Shown here: positions 1 through 6,900 of the stretch, piece by piece
How the letters are laid out: the number at the start of each line of letters is the position of its first letter
Position numbering within the stretch: position 1 is the first letter of the stretch
Origin: Bacteroidota bacterium
Lineage (GTDB): Bacteria; Bacteroidota; Bacteroidia; Flavobacteriales; Flavobacteriaceae
Reading direction: 5' to 3'
Assembly (NCBI GenBank): GCA_022601215.1
Contig: JAHZIZ010000146.1
Span: 1-8,545, forward strand
Length of the DNA stretch: 8,545 bases
Translations under genes and position numbers: made by a program
The notes under the pieces: generated by a model
What the model saw: the letters and a program-made list of their open reading frames with translations, nothing else
The model's database searches: none
What the model was told of the DNA's origin: nothing

Positions 1-60
1 GTCTTAATGGTAAAATTAGTTGTGTGCACGCCAATTGATTTACATGAGCACCAGGGAGAT

Positions 61-86
61 AGTAAAGATAATCATGTATCTTTACT
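61..86. promoter_or_regulatory. Perfect 10-bp inverted repeat upstream of the DUF1569 gene
   Basis: AGTAAAGATA (61-70) and TATCTTTACT (77-86) are exact reverse complements separated by a 6-base loop, ATCATG. The right arm contains TATCTTTAC, which resembles the Bacteroidota -7 box TAnnTTTG with the last base changed, and lies about 30 bases before the first gene. The same 9-mer occurs on the minus strand at a similar distance before the mpl start. No TTG sits at the usual -33 distance, and no T-run follows on either strand, so neither a promoter nor a terminator is proven. It could be an operator, an mRNA leader hairpin, or the end of an upstream transcript. The rest of 1-109 shows no convincing coding sequence. 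Confidence 0.4.
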
Positions 87-115
87 CTATCAATTAATCA
101 CCCACTTTTATGGAG

Positions 116-559
116 ATGAAAAATCTATTTGTTCCAGAAGTATATAACGAAATCCGAAATCGGTTGGATCAATTATCCGAAAACACAGAGCGACAATGGG
201 GAAAAATGACCCATGGTCAAATGCTACGCCATTGTCAAGGACCGTTTAATATTATGTTGGAGAAAAATGATTACGGAATGAAACCCAATTGGTTTGCCAA
301 GGTCTTTTTCAAGAAGTCGTTATACAACGACAAATTATGGCGAAAAGGGCTGCCAACGGCGAAGTTTTTAAAAGAAACTGAAGCTAGAGATTTTGCTAAA
401 GAAAAAACTCAGTTAGAGACTCTATTAAGTGAATTTGAAGGCGCAAGAGAACGAAACGATTGGAAACCCCATCCTGGATTTGGTGAGTTCACCAAAGAAC
501 AATGGGGTAAAATGCAATACAAACATCTTGATCATCACTTACGTCAGTTTGGTTTATAA
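116..559 (+). CDS. DUF1569 family protein (DinB-like four-helix fold)
   Basis: A small cytosolic protein of 147 residues with no signal peptide or membrane segment. It matches my recollection of the DUF1569 family, part of the DinB/YfiT-like metal-binding superfamily. Near the N-terminus is WGKMTHGQMLRHC (30-42 in numbering from the upstream ATG). The C-terminal signature is HPGFGEFTKEQWGKM followed by YKHLDHHLRQFG (121-148). His41, His139 and His142/143 are plausible metal ligands by analogy with DinB proteins. The biochemical role is unknown; relatives include thiol-dependent transferases, but nothing here identifies a substrate. I place the start at 116 because family members begin MKNLF; an in-frame ATG at 110 adds two residues. 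It ends 9 bases before the PaiB-like gene, suggesting one transcript. The length is normal and there is no sign of damage. Confidence 0.85.
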   Translation: MKNLFVPEVYNEIRNRLDQLSENTERQWGKMTHGQMLRHCQGPFNIMLEKNDYGMKPNWFAKVFFKKSLYNDKLWRKGLPTAKFLKETEARDFAKEKTQLETLLSEFEGARERNDWKPHPGFGEFTKEQWGKMQYKHLDHHLRQFGL

Positions 560-568
560 ATAGATTTT

Positions 569-1180
569 ATGTCAAATTATCCCCCAGTACATCATCAGTC
601 CAAGGATATTCAGAAAATGATCGCTGTCATTAAACAGTATCCTTTCGCCATGTTAGTATCCGCAGAAAAGGACCTCCCTTTTGTTACTCATATTCCTATA
701 ATTTACAATGAAGAAAGCGGTAGATTGGTCGCCCATATTGACAAATTTAACCCTCAGGTGTCCACCCTAAAAAATGGAGCCGAAGTTACCGTAATTTTTA
801 AAGGCCCAGACTCCTATATCTCGCCCAGTGTTTATTCCACCACCCAACTACCTACATGGAACTACATCATTGTACATATTACTGGAACTATTAGTCTAAT
901 TAATGATCCCGAAACCGCCAAAGAAACCATGATTGCCATGACGGCTTTTTTAGAAGGAGAAAATCCCAAGTTTGTATTAGAAAAAGAAAACAAACGAATG
1001 GAGGCTGCCGTAAACTACATACAGGCATTTGACATTACCATTACTCATTGGGAAGGCAAATTTAAGTTGTCTCAGGATAAGAATAAAAAAGATCAAGCCC
1101 TCGCAAAGCAAGCGCTAATATCTTATTCTAAGAAAATTGATACCGCCTTTATTGAAGGCATCTATGACCAATCTATCTAA
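569..1180 (+). CDS. PaiB-family FMN-binding protein (FMN-binding negative transcriptional regulator family)
   Basis: A 203-residue cytosolic protein with the split-barrel flavin-binding fold of the PaiB family. Visible signatures in order: YPFAMLVS (24-31), THIPII (40-45), AHIDKFNPQ (55-63), VIFKGPDSYISPSVY (75-89), LPTWNYIIVHITG (94-106) and HWEGKFKLSQDKN (160-172). These correspond to the family's usual HlaraNPQ, FxGPhaYISPsWY, VPTWNYxxVHxxG and GrfKLSQN blocks, so FMN binding is very likely. The founding member was described in Bacillus subtilis as a repressor of sporulation and protease genes. This protein has no helix-turn-helix, so a DNA-binding role should not be assumed, and many relatives may be flavin-dependent enzymes. 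It lies 9 bases after the DUF1569 stop with no room for its own promoter. It converges on mpl. The length is typical and the gene is intact. Confidence 0.9.
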   Translation: MSNYPPVHHQSKDIQKMIAVIKQYPFAMLVSAEKDLPFVTHIPIIYNEESGRLVAHIDKFNPQVSTLKNGAEVTVIFKGPDSYISPSVYSTTQLPTWNYIIVHITGTISLINDPETAKETMIAMTAFLEGENPKFVLEKENKRMEAAVNYIQAFDITITHWEGKFKLSQDKNKKDQALAKQALISYSKKIDTAFIEGIYDQSI

Positions 1181-1224
1181 TCTGTAATCAAAGAATTTTC
1201 AGAGATTTGAAATTATTCTGAATG

Positions 1225-1255
1225 CGTAGAAAGCATTTCTGAAGCACATTCTACG
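1225..1255. terminator. Possible hairpin between the convergent PaiB-like and mpl genes
   Basis: CGTAGAA (1225-1231) pairs with TTCTACG (1249-1255), and a nested AGAAA-gca-TTTCT hairpin (1228-1240) or AATGC/GCATT (1221-1237) is an alternative fold. The right arm overlaps the mpl stop codon. The gap between the two stop codons is only 70 bases, so a shared transcription end would be expected here. However, the stems are short and no clear T-run follows on either strand, so this is weak. Confidence 0.25.
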
Positions 1256-2606
1256 TTACAATATTTTGTACTTCCTCAAAATCTAAACCTCCGTAATTAC
1301 CGCTACTCATTAATAACAATGATTTATTGTCAAATTGTTGAGCGAACAAATACTGTTTAAATGCGTCGGGATCCGTATAAATCACGAGGTCGTCCCGCTT
1401 AAAAGCTTGGGCAATCTGCGCTTCACTAATAGGATCTAACTTCTTTATTTCAACGGCATGTGGCGAGTAAAAAACGACGGCAATATCTGCCGCGTCTAGC
1501 GCTCCTTCGTATTCTTTTAAAAATTCTGGATTTAGACTGCTGTATGTATGTAACTCTAAACACGCCAATAGCTCTCTATCTGGATATTGATTCTTTACCG
1601 CCTCCGTTGTTGCTTTTACTTTACTCGGAGAATGCGCAAAGTCTTTATAGGCAACTGAGGTGCTATTCTCTGCAATTTTCTCTAAACGCTTACTTGCCCC
1701 TTTAAACGTACTTATCGCTTCATAAAAATCATCTTGATCCACACCCATTAACTGACAAATCCATCGAGCGCCCTCTAAGTTGTTTATAGTGTGTTTTCCG
1801 AATACTTCTATTGGCATAGGCCCTTCCGGCGTTTCCAACAACGTTTCACCGCCTTCTACTTTATAGCTTGGTGTTTGATATGGGTATTTTTTTATCGTGC
1901 TAGTGGAAGACTCAACCACCTTGGCAACCTCCCTATCTTCTTGATTATAGACTATAGCACCTCCTTGGGTAATTTGAGTGAGGAATATTTCAAACTGCTC
2001 TACATAATTCTGATACGTTGGAAATACATTAATATGATCCCAAGCAATACCACTTAACAATGCAATATTTGGTTTGTATAAATGGAATTTAGGTCTCCTA
2101 TCGATAGGAGAAGATAGATATTCATCCCCTTCCAGCACGATAAAATCGTTCTCCTCAGTGAGATGCACCATAGTATCGAAGCCTTCCAACTGAGCGCCTA
2201 CCATATAATCCACTTCTTTTTCATGGTAATGCATAACATGAAGAATCATAGAAGTAATTGTTGTCTTACCATGAGAACCTCCTATAACCACCCGAGTTTT
2301 ATGCTTTGATTGCTCGTAGAGAAATTCTGGATAGCTATAAATAGTGAGTCCCAATGCCTCCGCTCGAACTAGTTCGGGATTATCATTTTTGGCATGCATT
2401 CCTAAAATGATAGCATCAATGTCTTTTGAAATTTTATCCGGAAACCAACCAAAACTTTCTGGCAAAAGTCCTTTAGCCTCTAATCTGCCTTTGGAAGGAT
2501 CGAAAATAATATCGTCGCTTCCTGTTACCTGATATCCCTTTTCGTGTAATGCCAAAGCTAAATTGTGCATTGCAGCTCCACCAATGGCAATAAAATGTAC
2601 TCGCAT
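1251..2606 (-). CDS. mpl: Mur-ligase family murein-peptide ligase, Mpl-like (UDP-MurNAc : L-Ala-gamma-D-Glu-meso-DAP ligase)
   Basis: A 451-residue cytosolic ATP-dependent ligase. Mpl joins recycled murein tripeptide to UDP-MurNAc, returning it to peptidoglycan synthesis. The N-terminal Rossmann-like UDP-binding domain begins HFIAIGGAAMHNLALAL (4-20). The central ATPase domain has the P-loop GGSHGKTT (109-116), GDEYLSS (160-166) and WDHINVFPT (189-197). HTINNLEGA (272-280), FKGASKRLE (301-309) and YKDFAHSPSKV (320-330) match the C-terminal part of Mur ligases. LLMSSGNYGG (431-440) parallels the LVMSNGGFGG end of E. coli Mpl, and the length is close to its 457. I start at 2606 because MRVHFIAIGG is the family N-terminus; the ORF runs open to an ATG at 2714, but those 36 residues look non-native and cross an inverted repeat. 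It lies 161 bases after the TPR gene. A MurC paralogue is the main alternative. The KDFAHSP motif, where E. coli Mpl has DDFAHHP, is a variant form. Confidence 0.85.
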   Translation of the reverse strand: MRVHFIAIGGAAMHNLALALHEKGYQVTGSDDIIFDPSKGRLEAKGLLPESFGWFPDKISKDIDAIILGMHAKNDNPELVRAEALGLTIYSYPEFLYEQSKHKTRVVIGGSHGKTTITSMILHVMHYHEKEVDYMVGAQLEGFDTMVHLTEENDFIVLEGDEYLSSPIDRRPKFHLYKPNIALLSGIAWDHINVFPTYQNYVEQFEIFLTQITQGGAIVYNQEDREVAKVVESSTSTIKKYPYQTPSYKVEGGETLLETPEGPMPIEVFGKHTINNLEGARWICQLMGVDQDDFYEAISTFKGASKRLEKIAENSTSVAYKDFAHSPSKVKATTEAVKNQYPDRELLACLELHTYSSLNPEFLKEYEGALDAADIAVVFYSPHAVEIKKLDPISEAQIAQAFKRDDLVIYTDPDAFKQYLFAQQFDNKSLLLMSSGNYGGLDFEEVQNIVT

Positions 2607-2633
2607 ATATGATGTATTCAATGTAAAGAAGCG

Positions 2634-2641
2634 TAAAGATA
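2634..2641 (-). promoter_or_regulatory. Candidate -7 box upstream of mpl
   Basis: On the minus strand this reads TATCTTTA, one mismatch from the Bacteroidota -7 consensus TAnnTTTG, 27 bases before the chosen mpl ATG. The nearest upstream TTG is only 13 bases away, which is shorter than the usual spacing of about 19, so the promoter is tentative. If real, it would place the transcript start just inside the rejected N-terminal extension and support the 2606 start. Confidence 0.25.
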
Positions 2642-2680
2642 CTGCAAAAACTCGCAAGAGGGATAGCAGCGACATCCTCA

Positions 2681-2716
2681 TTTTGGAGTACTGAAGGCTT
2701 TGAAGTACCTCCAAAA
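2681..2716. repeat. Imperfect 12-bp inverted repeat in the TPR-mpl gap
   Basis: TTTTGGAGTACT (2681-2692) pairs with AGTACCTCCAAAA (2704-2716), giving 12 base pairs with a single bulged C and an 11-base loop. Read on the minus strand, its first arm begins with the T-run that follows the terminator-like hairpin at 2731-2757, so the two structures are adjacent and share the T-tract neighbourhood. The T-run precedes this stem and an A-run follows it, which is the wrong polarity for an intrinsic terminator on either strand. It may be a leader structure of mpl or a protein-binding site. Confidence 0.5.
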
Positions 2717-2730
2717 AAGATATAGCGAAT

Positions 2731-2757
2731 AGCCCGACCTACACGCAGTGTAGGGCT
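2731..2757 (-). terminator. Terminator-like hairpin after the TPR gene
   Basis: CCTACAC (2738-2744) and GTGTAGG (2748-2754) form a perfect 7-bp stem with loop GCA. AGCCC (2731-2735) and GGGCT (2753-2757) can extend it in an alternative pairing with a bulge. On the minus strand it lies about 10 bases after the TPR stop codon. Eleven bases past the hairpin comes a run of six T (2713-2718), after ATTCGCTATATC. This fits a Rho-independent terminator for the TPR transcript, although the T-run is further from the stem than usual. It is the most GC-rich short stretch in the intergenic DNA. Confidence 0.5.
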
Positions 2758-2767
2758 TGCCCTTATA

Positions 2768-3721
2768 CTATAGAGATAATATTAACTTCTTTTCTTTCTT
2801 TGCCTCTTTAAAGTCTGGACGTTTTGTCAATGCCTTATTGATCCAAAGTAGCGCGTTATCCTTCTCACCCATATTCTTGTAAATCTGCGCCATTCTATAA
2901 TAGGCCCAGTCTTTTGGCACTCCATCTTTAACCGAATGATTCTCAATATATTTTTTTAAGCAATTGATCCCTAGTTCTGCGTCTAAATCATACTGTGCCG
3001 CAATCTTCCCTATTTGATAATGCAATGAATTACGATCATGCACCTTAAGACACTCTGAAGCAGTTTTTATAGCTTTATGCGGCTGATTTGTATTTTCATA
3101 CAAACCAGAAAGCTTTTCATAAGTATGAACAGAACCTCCAACAACAATAGCCTCTTTGTACCACTTTTCGGCATCCTTAGGTCGATTGCTATATTCTGCG
3201 ATGTATCCATTAGCCAGATGCCCATCTACAGCAGATAAGGCTGCTAATTCATTGGCATATTTTATAGCTTTTTTTTCACTACCCCCAATGATACCCGGTA
3301 GTTGAATATAAAACTCTACCAAGGCCCACCGCACCTCAATATGGTCTGGATCCAACTTGGCCGCGATTTCAAAATGATCCTTTATATCATCTATATAAGA
3401 GAGCGCTCTAAGTTTACTTATCTCCAAGGCCTTCATACCCATTGCACCTCCGTACTTAAAATGATAATTCGCATTTGCATTATCTATCTCAACCAGGGTT
3501 TCATAATAAGAAATGGCCGTATCCCAATCCTTCGCATAACCAGCTATATCCCCCAAATACTCCTTAGTTTTTGAATGATTAGGGTGTCCTGATAGATACT
3601 CTTTAAACAGTGATTTCGCTTTGCTATACTGTTCTTTCAAGAACAATTGCTCGGCTTTTTGAAAGGTCGTCTGCCCCAACATAGGGGTGGACAAAAACAA
3701 TAGTAGAAAAAGATATTTCAT
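2768..3721 (-). CDS. Exported tetratricopeptide-repeat (TPR) protein
   Basis: A 317-residue protein with an N-terminal signal peptide: MKYLFLLLFLSTPMLGQ has a Lys, a hydrophobic core and a probable cleavage site near LGQ, so it is expected in the periplasm. There is no lipobox cysteine. The remainder is helical with several TPR-type units: around 22-50 (AEQLFLKEQYSKAKSLFKEY), 56-85, 120-146, 172-198, 205-230, 237-262 and 276-308 (YYRMAQIYKNMGEKDNALLW). LPGIIGGSEKKA (around 144-155) is a motif I associate with a particular group of bacterial exported TPR proteins. TPR proteins are scaffolds, so no partner or reaction can be named. I start at 3721 because MKYL is a typical signal-peptide start and the promoter leaves almost no leader for the ATG at 3730. 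It is divergent from the A2M gene and upstream of mpl. Confidence 0.85.
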   Translation of the reverse strand: MKYLFLLLFLSTPMLGQTTFQKAEQLFLKEQYSKAKSLFKEYLSGHPNHSKTKEYLGDIAGYAKDWDTAISYYETLVEIDNANANYHFKYGGAMGMKALEISKLRALSYIDDIKDHFEIAAKLDPDHIEVRWALVEFYIQLPGIIGGSEKKAIKYANELAALSAVDGHLANGYIAEYSNRPKDAEKWYKEAIVVGGSVHTYEKLSGLYENTNQPHKAIKTASECLKVHDRNSLHYQIGKIAAQYDLDAELGINCLKKYIENHSVKDGVPKDWAYYRMAQIYKNMGEKDNALLWINKALTKRPDFKEAKKEKKLILSL

Positions 3722-3729
3722 AGCACTCA

Positions 3730-3759
3730 TTGGGGTTCAAATATATAAAAGTTATCATT
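3730..3759 (+). repeat. Copy 1 of a composite direct repeat in the divergent promoter
   Basis: TTGGGGTTCA (3730-3739), a 12-base spacer, then TTATCATT (3752-3759). The same two blocks recur in the same order with an 11-base spacer at 3857-3885. This copy overlaps the -7 box and probable transcription start of the TPR gene, so a protein bound here would be positioned to control it. Shared sequence was found by eye and no function is known. Confidence 0.5.
3738..3745 (-). promoter_or_regulatory. -7 box of the TPR gene promoter (TAnnTTTG)
   Basis: The minus strand reads TATATTTG, an exact match to the Bacteroidota -7 consensus TAnnTTTG. No clear TTG is found at the -33 distance. Transcription would begin around 3731-3733, leaving a leader of about ten bases before the ATG at 3721 and essentially none before the ATG at 3730. 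This supports the shorter protein. The box lies inside copy 1 of the composite direct repeat. Confidence 0.5.
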
Positions 3760-3856
3760 TGCATAGTGAAAATGAAATGTTAACTAGTATCAATACTTTT
3801 TTATCAGTAACTTCATCTATTCAATTTGCATACCAAAACCTCAAACTAAACAATAG

Positions 3857-3885
3857 TTGGGGTTCACTCAACCGTTCTTATCATT
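3857..3885 (+). repeat. Copy 2 of a composite direct repeat in the divergent promoter
   Basis: TTGGGGTTCA (3857-3866), an 11-base spacer, then TTATCATT (3878-3885), ending 58 bases before the A2M start codon. It repeats the blocks of 3730-3759 in the same orientation. The surrounding gap also holds two copies of ATTTGCATA (3757-3765, 3824-3832) and the small palindrome AGTAT-ca-ATACT (3786-3797). I could not identify a convincing -33/-7 pair for the A2M gene; TAGTCTTG (3901-3908) is one mismatch from the -7 box but lacks a spaced TTG. Confidence 0.45.
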
Positions 3886-3943
3886 CACACAATTTGACTT
3901 TAGTCTTGGCATGAGCCTTGCTATGTTGCAAGAAAGAATCCGT

Positions 3944-6900
3944 ATGAAAACAATAGCAACCCTAATATTTTCCATTGTAATTATGGCCCAATCATTTGCA
4001 CAAAACCCTTATAATAAGCTCTGGAAGGAGGTTGAACATCAAGAACTGCTAGGCAAACCGAAGTCAGCACTAGCACTTGTTGAACAAATTGCCATCCAAG
4101 CAAAAAAGGACAACGATCAACCTCAACAAATAAAAACGCTTCTTTTTAAAAGCAAATTTGCAATTGTATTAGAAGAAGATGCAGTTCTGAAGGTAATTGA
4201 AACGTTTAAAACTGAAATCTCTCTCGCTAGCTCCCCCAAAAAGAACGTCCTCCAAAATATGTTGGGAAAACTATACTGGGACTACTTTCAGAATAATAGA
4301 TATCAGTTTTATAACCGCACCAAAACTGCAAGTAAAGTAGATGCTACTGATTTTAGAACATGGGACCTAGAGACACTCTTTACCGAAATCTCCTTACAGT
4401 ATCAAGCTTCGATTAAGAATGGTCTTATTTTACAAACCCAACCCATAGCCACTTACGAAGCGATTCTGGTCTCACACAAGGATTCTCCAGACTATCGCCC
4501 TTCTTTATACGATTTGTTAAGTCATAATGCTCTGACATTTTATCAGACCACAGAAAATAGTATTACCAAACCTTCATACAAATTTGAACTGACTGACGCT
4601 CGTTATTTAAGTACGGCCGATTCATTTTCTAGCATTCGAATCACCTCAAAAGACAGCACCTCTTTACAACTATTAGCGCTAAAAACGTATCAAGAGCTCA
4701 TTAAGTTTCATCTAAGAAATGAGCATCCAAAAGCTGCTGCAGATGTAGATATCAAACGTCTTAATTTCGTCTATAATAATGGCCGTCTTTCTGAAAAAGA
4801 TACGCTCTATTTTAACGCTCTAAATCAAGCCAAAAATAGCACGAATGATGTCTATGCCAAAGGCATGTACCAATTGGAAATAGCAAGACTATGGAACACT
4901 CTGAGTGCCAGCTACATTCCAAAAAATAATGACACACATCGCTGGAAAAAGAAAGAGGCTCTAACCCTTTGCGAAACGCTCATCACTAATTTTCCTGAGA
5001 GCATATTAGCCCATAACGCTACGTCTTTAAAGCATGAAATTCTTGCTCCTTCTTTAACTTTAACTTCAGAAACCAATATTCCGTCAAATCAAGACAGTCG
5101 TCTCTTAATCGAATACAAGAACCACACTAATGTTCAGCTCACGGCTCACGCTATTACTCTTGAGAAACTTGTTGATTTACAAAAAATATACAACAATGAA
5201 GACCGGAGGAAATTTATTGACAAACTTCCTGTAGCGAAAACATGGGACGCACTATTACCTAATGAGGGCGACTTTCAAACCCATAAAACAGAAATTCTGT
5301 TTCCTGGTTTAGCAAATGGAAATTACGTGCTTATGGCGGGTTCTCAACAAGAGAAGGATAAAAATGACTACACCTATACAACAGTTCAATTCACAAACTT
5401 GGCGCTTGTTGAGAAAAAGGATAATACCCAATTGCGCTACCAAGTGATTAATCGTAACAATGGCCAACCTGAAATAGGCGTAAAATGTACCGTTTACTTT
5501 GCTCGTAACCGAAGAGACAATTTCCGAACTTTGAATTTGGTCACTGACGCTCATGGAACTATTAGTCTTCCCATGAAAGAGGAAAATTATCGTCTTGCCA
5601 AAGTGAAAGTGAAAAGTGAAACCGAAACTGCCTTGTTTAAGGCTAGAGGGTATTACTATTATTCAAGAAATAAAACTAAAGAAAACCCATACAAGAGTTT
5701 TCTATTTACCGACCGAAGTATTTATCGTCCAGGGCAAACCGTCTATTTTAAAGGAATTGTAGTAAAAACGGAAAACAATCAATCACAAGTTGTTGCCAAC
5801 GAACGTGTTCAAATAGACCTCAACAATGTGAATGGAGAGACGGTGGGAGAAATGGAACTTATAACCAACGAATTTGGAAGTATTTCTGGCGAATTAATAC
5901 TACCCCGAGGTGGAATCACTGGACAATATGAGCTTGAACTATATGAGTCGGGAGACGACAAGTCTTTTGATGCAACCAATTATCTTTCGGTAGAAGAATA
6001 CAAACGTCCCAAATTCGAGGCCAACTTCGATCCAATTACTAAAAGTTACCAATTAAATGACACCATTCTAGTATCGGGTAAAGCCATTTCTTTTGCGGGA
6101 AGCAACATAACAGGAGCCCAAGTGAGCTATCGAGTGAAACGCCAAGTGCGTTATCCTCAATGGTATTATCGATATGGTTATGGTAATTCGGGTTCAGAAG
6201 CGCAAGAAATCACATTTGGCGAGACGGAAACAGATGATAAAGGCATTTTTAACATTGATTTTAAAGCCCTGCCCGACTTGTCTGTCGACAAAGGAGGCCT
6301 TCCAATTTTTAATTATGAGGTCACTGCTGATATTACCGATATAAATGGAGAAACGCAAACAGCATCAACCGTGATTAACTTAGGATATCACACCCTTTTA
6401 TTAAAATTAGGTGTTGCAACCACCTTAGACAAACAAGACAAAAAACAACAAATAACACTTACCTCTGAAAATTTGAACAATGAATTTGTTCCAGCATCTG
6501 GAAGCATAGAAATATTTAAACTAAAAGCACCTAATTCTGTATTGAGACCACGCACTTGGGACGCTCCGGATTATGCAGGTTTTACGGAAGCTGAATTTAG
6601 AAATACGTTTCCTCATGACGCTTACCAAGGAGAAGATGATTATAGGAATTGGGAACCTGGAGAACGTGTATTTTCTAAAACCTTCGATACGGAAACGTCC
6701 AAGGAAATAACCTTGGGCAATATAAAAAAATGGGAGAGTGGACGCTACATAGTTATCGCCAAAACCACAGATTCGTTTGGACAAGAAGTTGAAGAAAGAG
6801 CGTATACAAGTCTCTTTCACAATAAAGACGCAGTCCCTTCCGACAATCAATTGTTGACAGTGCGTCGCAATAAAAACAAGTTCAACATTGGAGAGGATGC

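Noticed and set aside
1..148. Open frame from the window edge (VLMVKLVVCTPIDLHEH...)
   Set aside because: It overlaps the start of the DUF1569 gene, spans the hairpin, has no recognised similarity, and 49 codons open to an edge is not evidence of a gene.
1460..2532. Plus-strand open frames inside mpl (1460-1705, 1791-2057, 2344-2532)
   Set aside because: Shadows of the strongly supported mpl coding strand, with no recognisable protein features.
2607..2714. N-terminal 36-residue extension of the mpl reading frame
   Set aside because: The family N-terminus is MRVHFIAIGG at 2606; the extra residues have no family match, and the DNA is occupied by an inverted repeat and a candidate promoter.
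3687..3914. 75-residue plus-strand open frame across the divergent promoter region
   Set aside because: It begins inside the TPR signal-peptide codons, runs through the promoter elements and has no recognisable domain.
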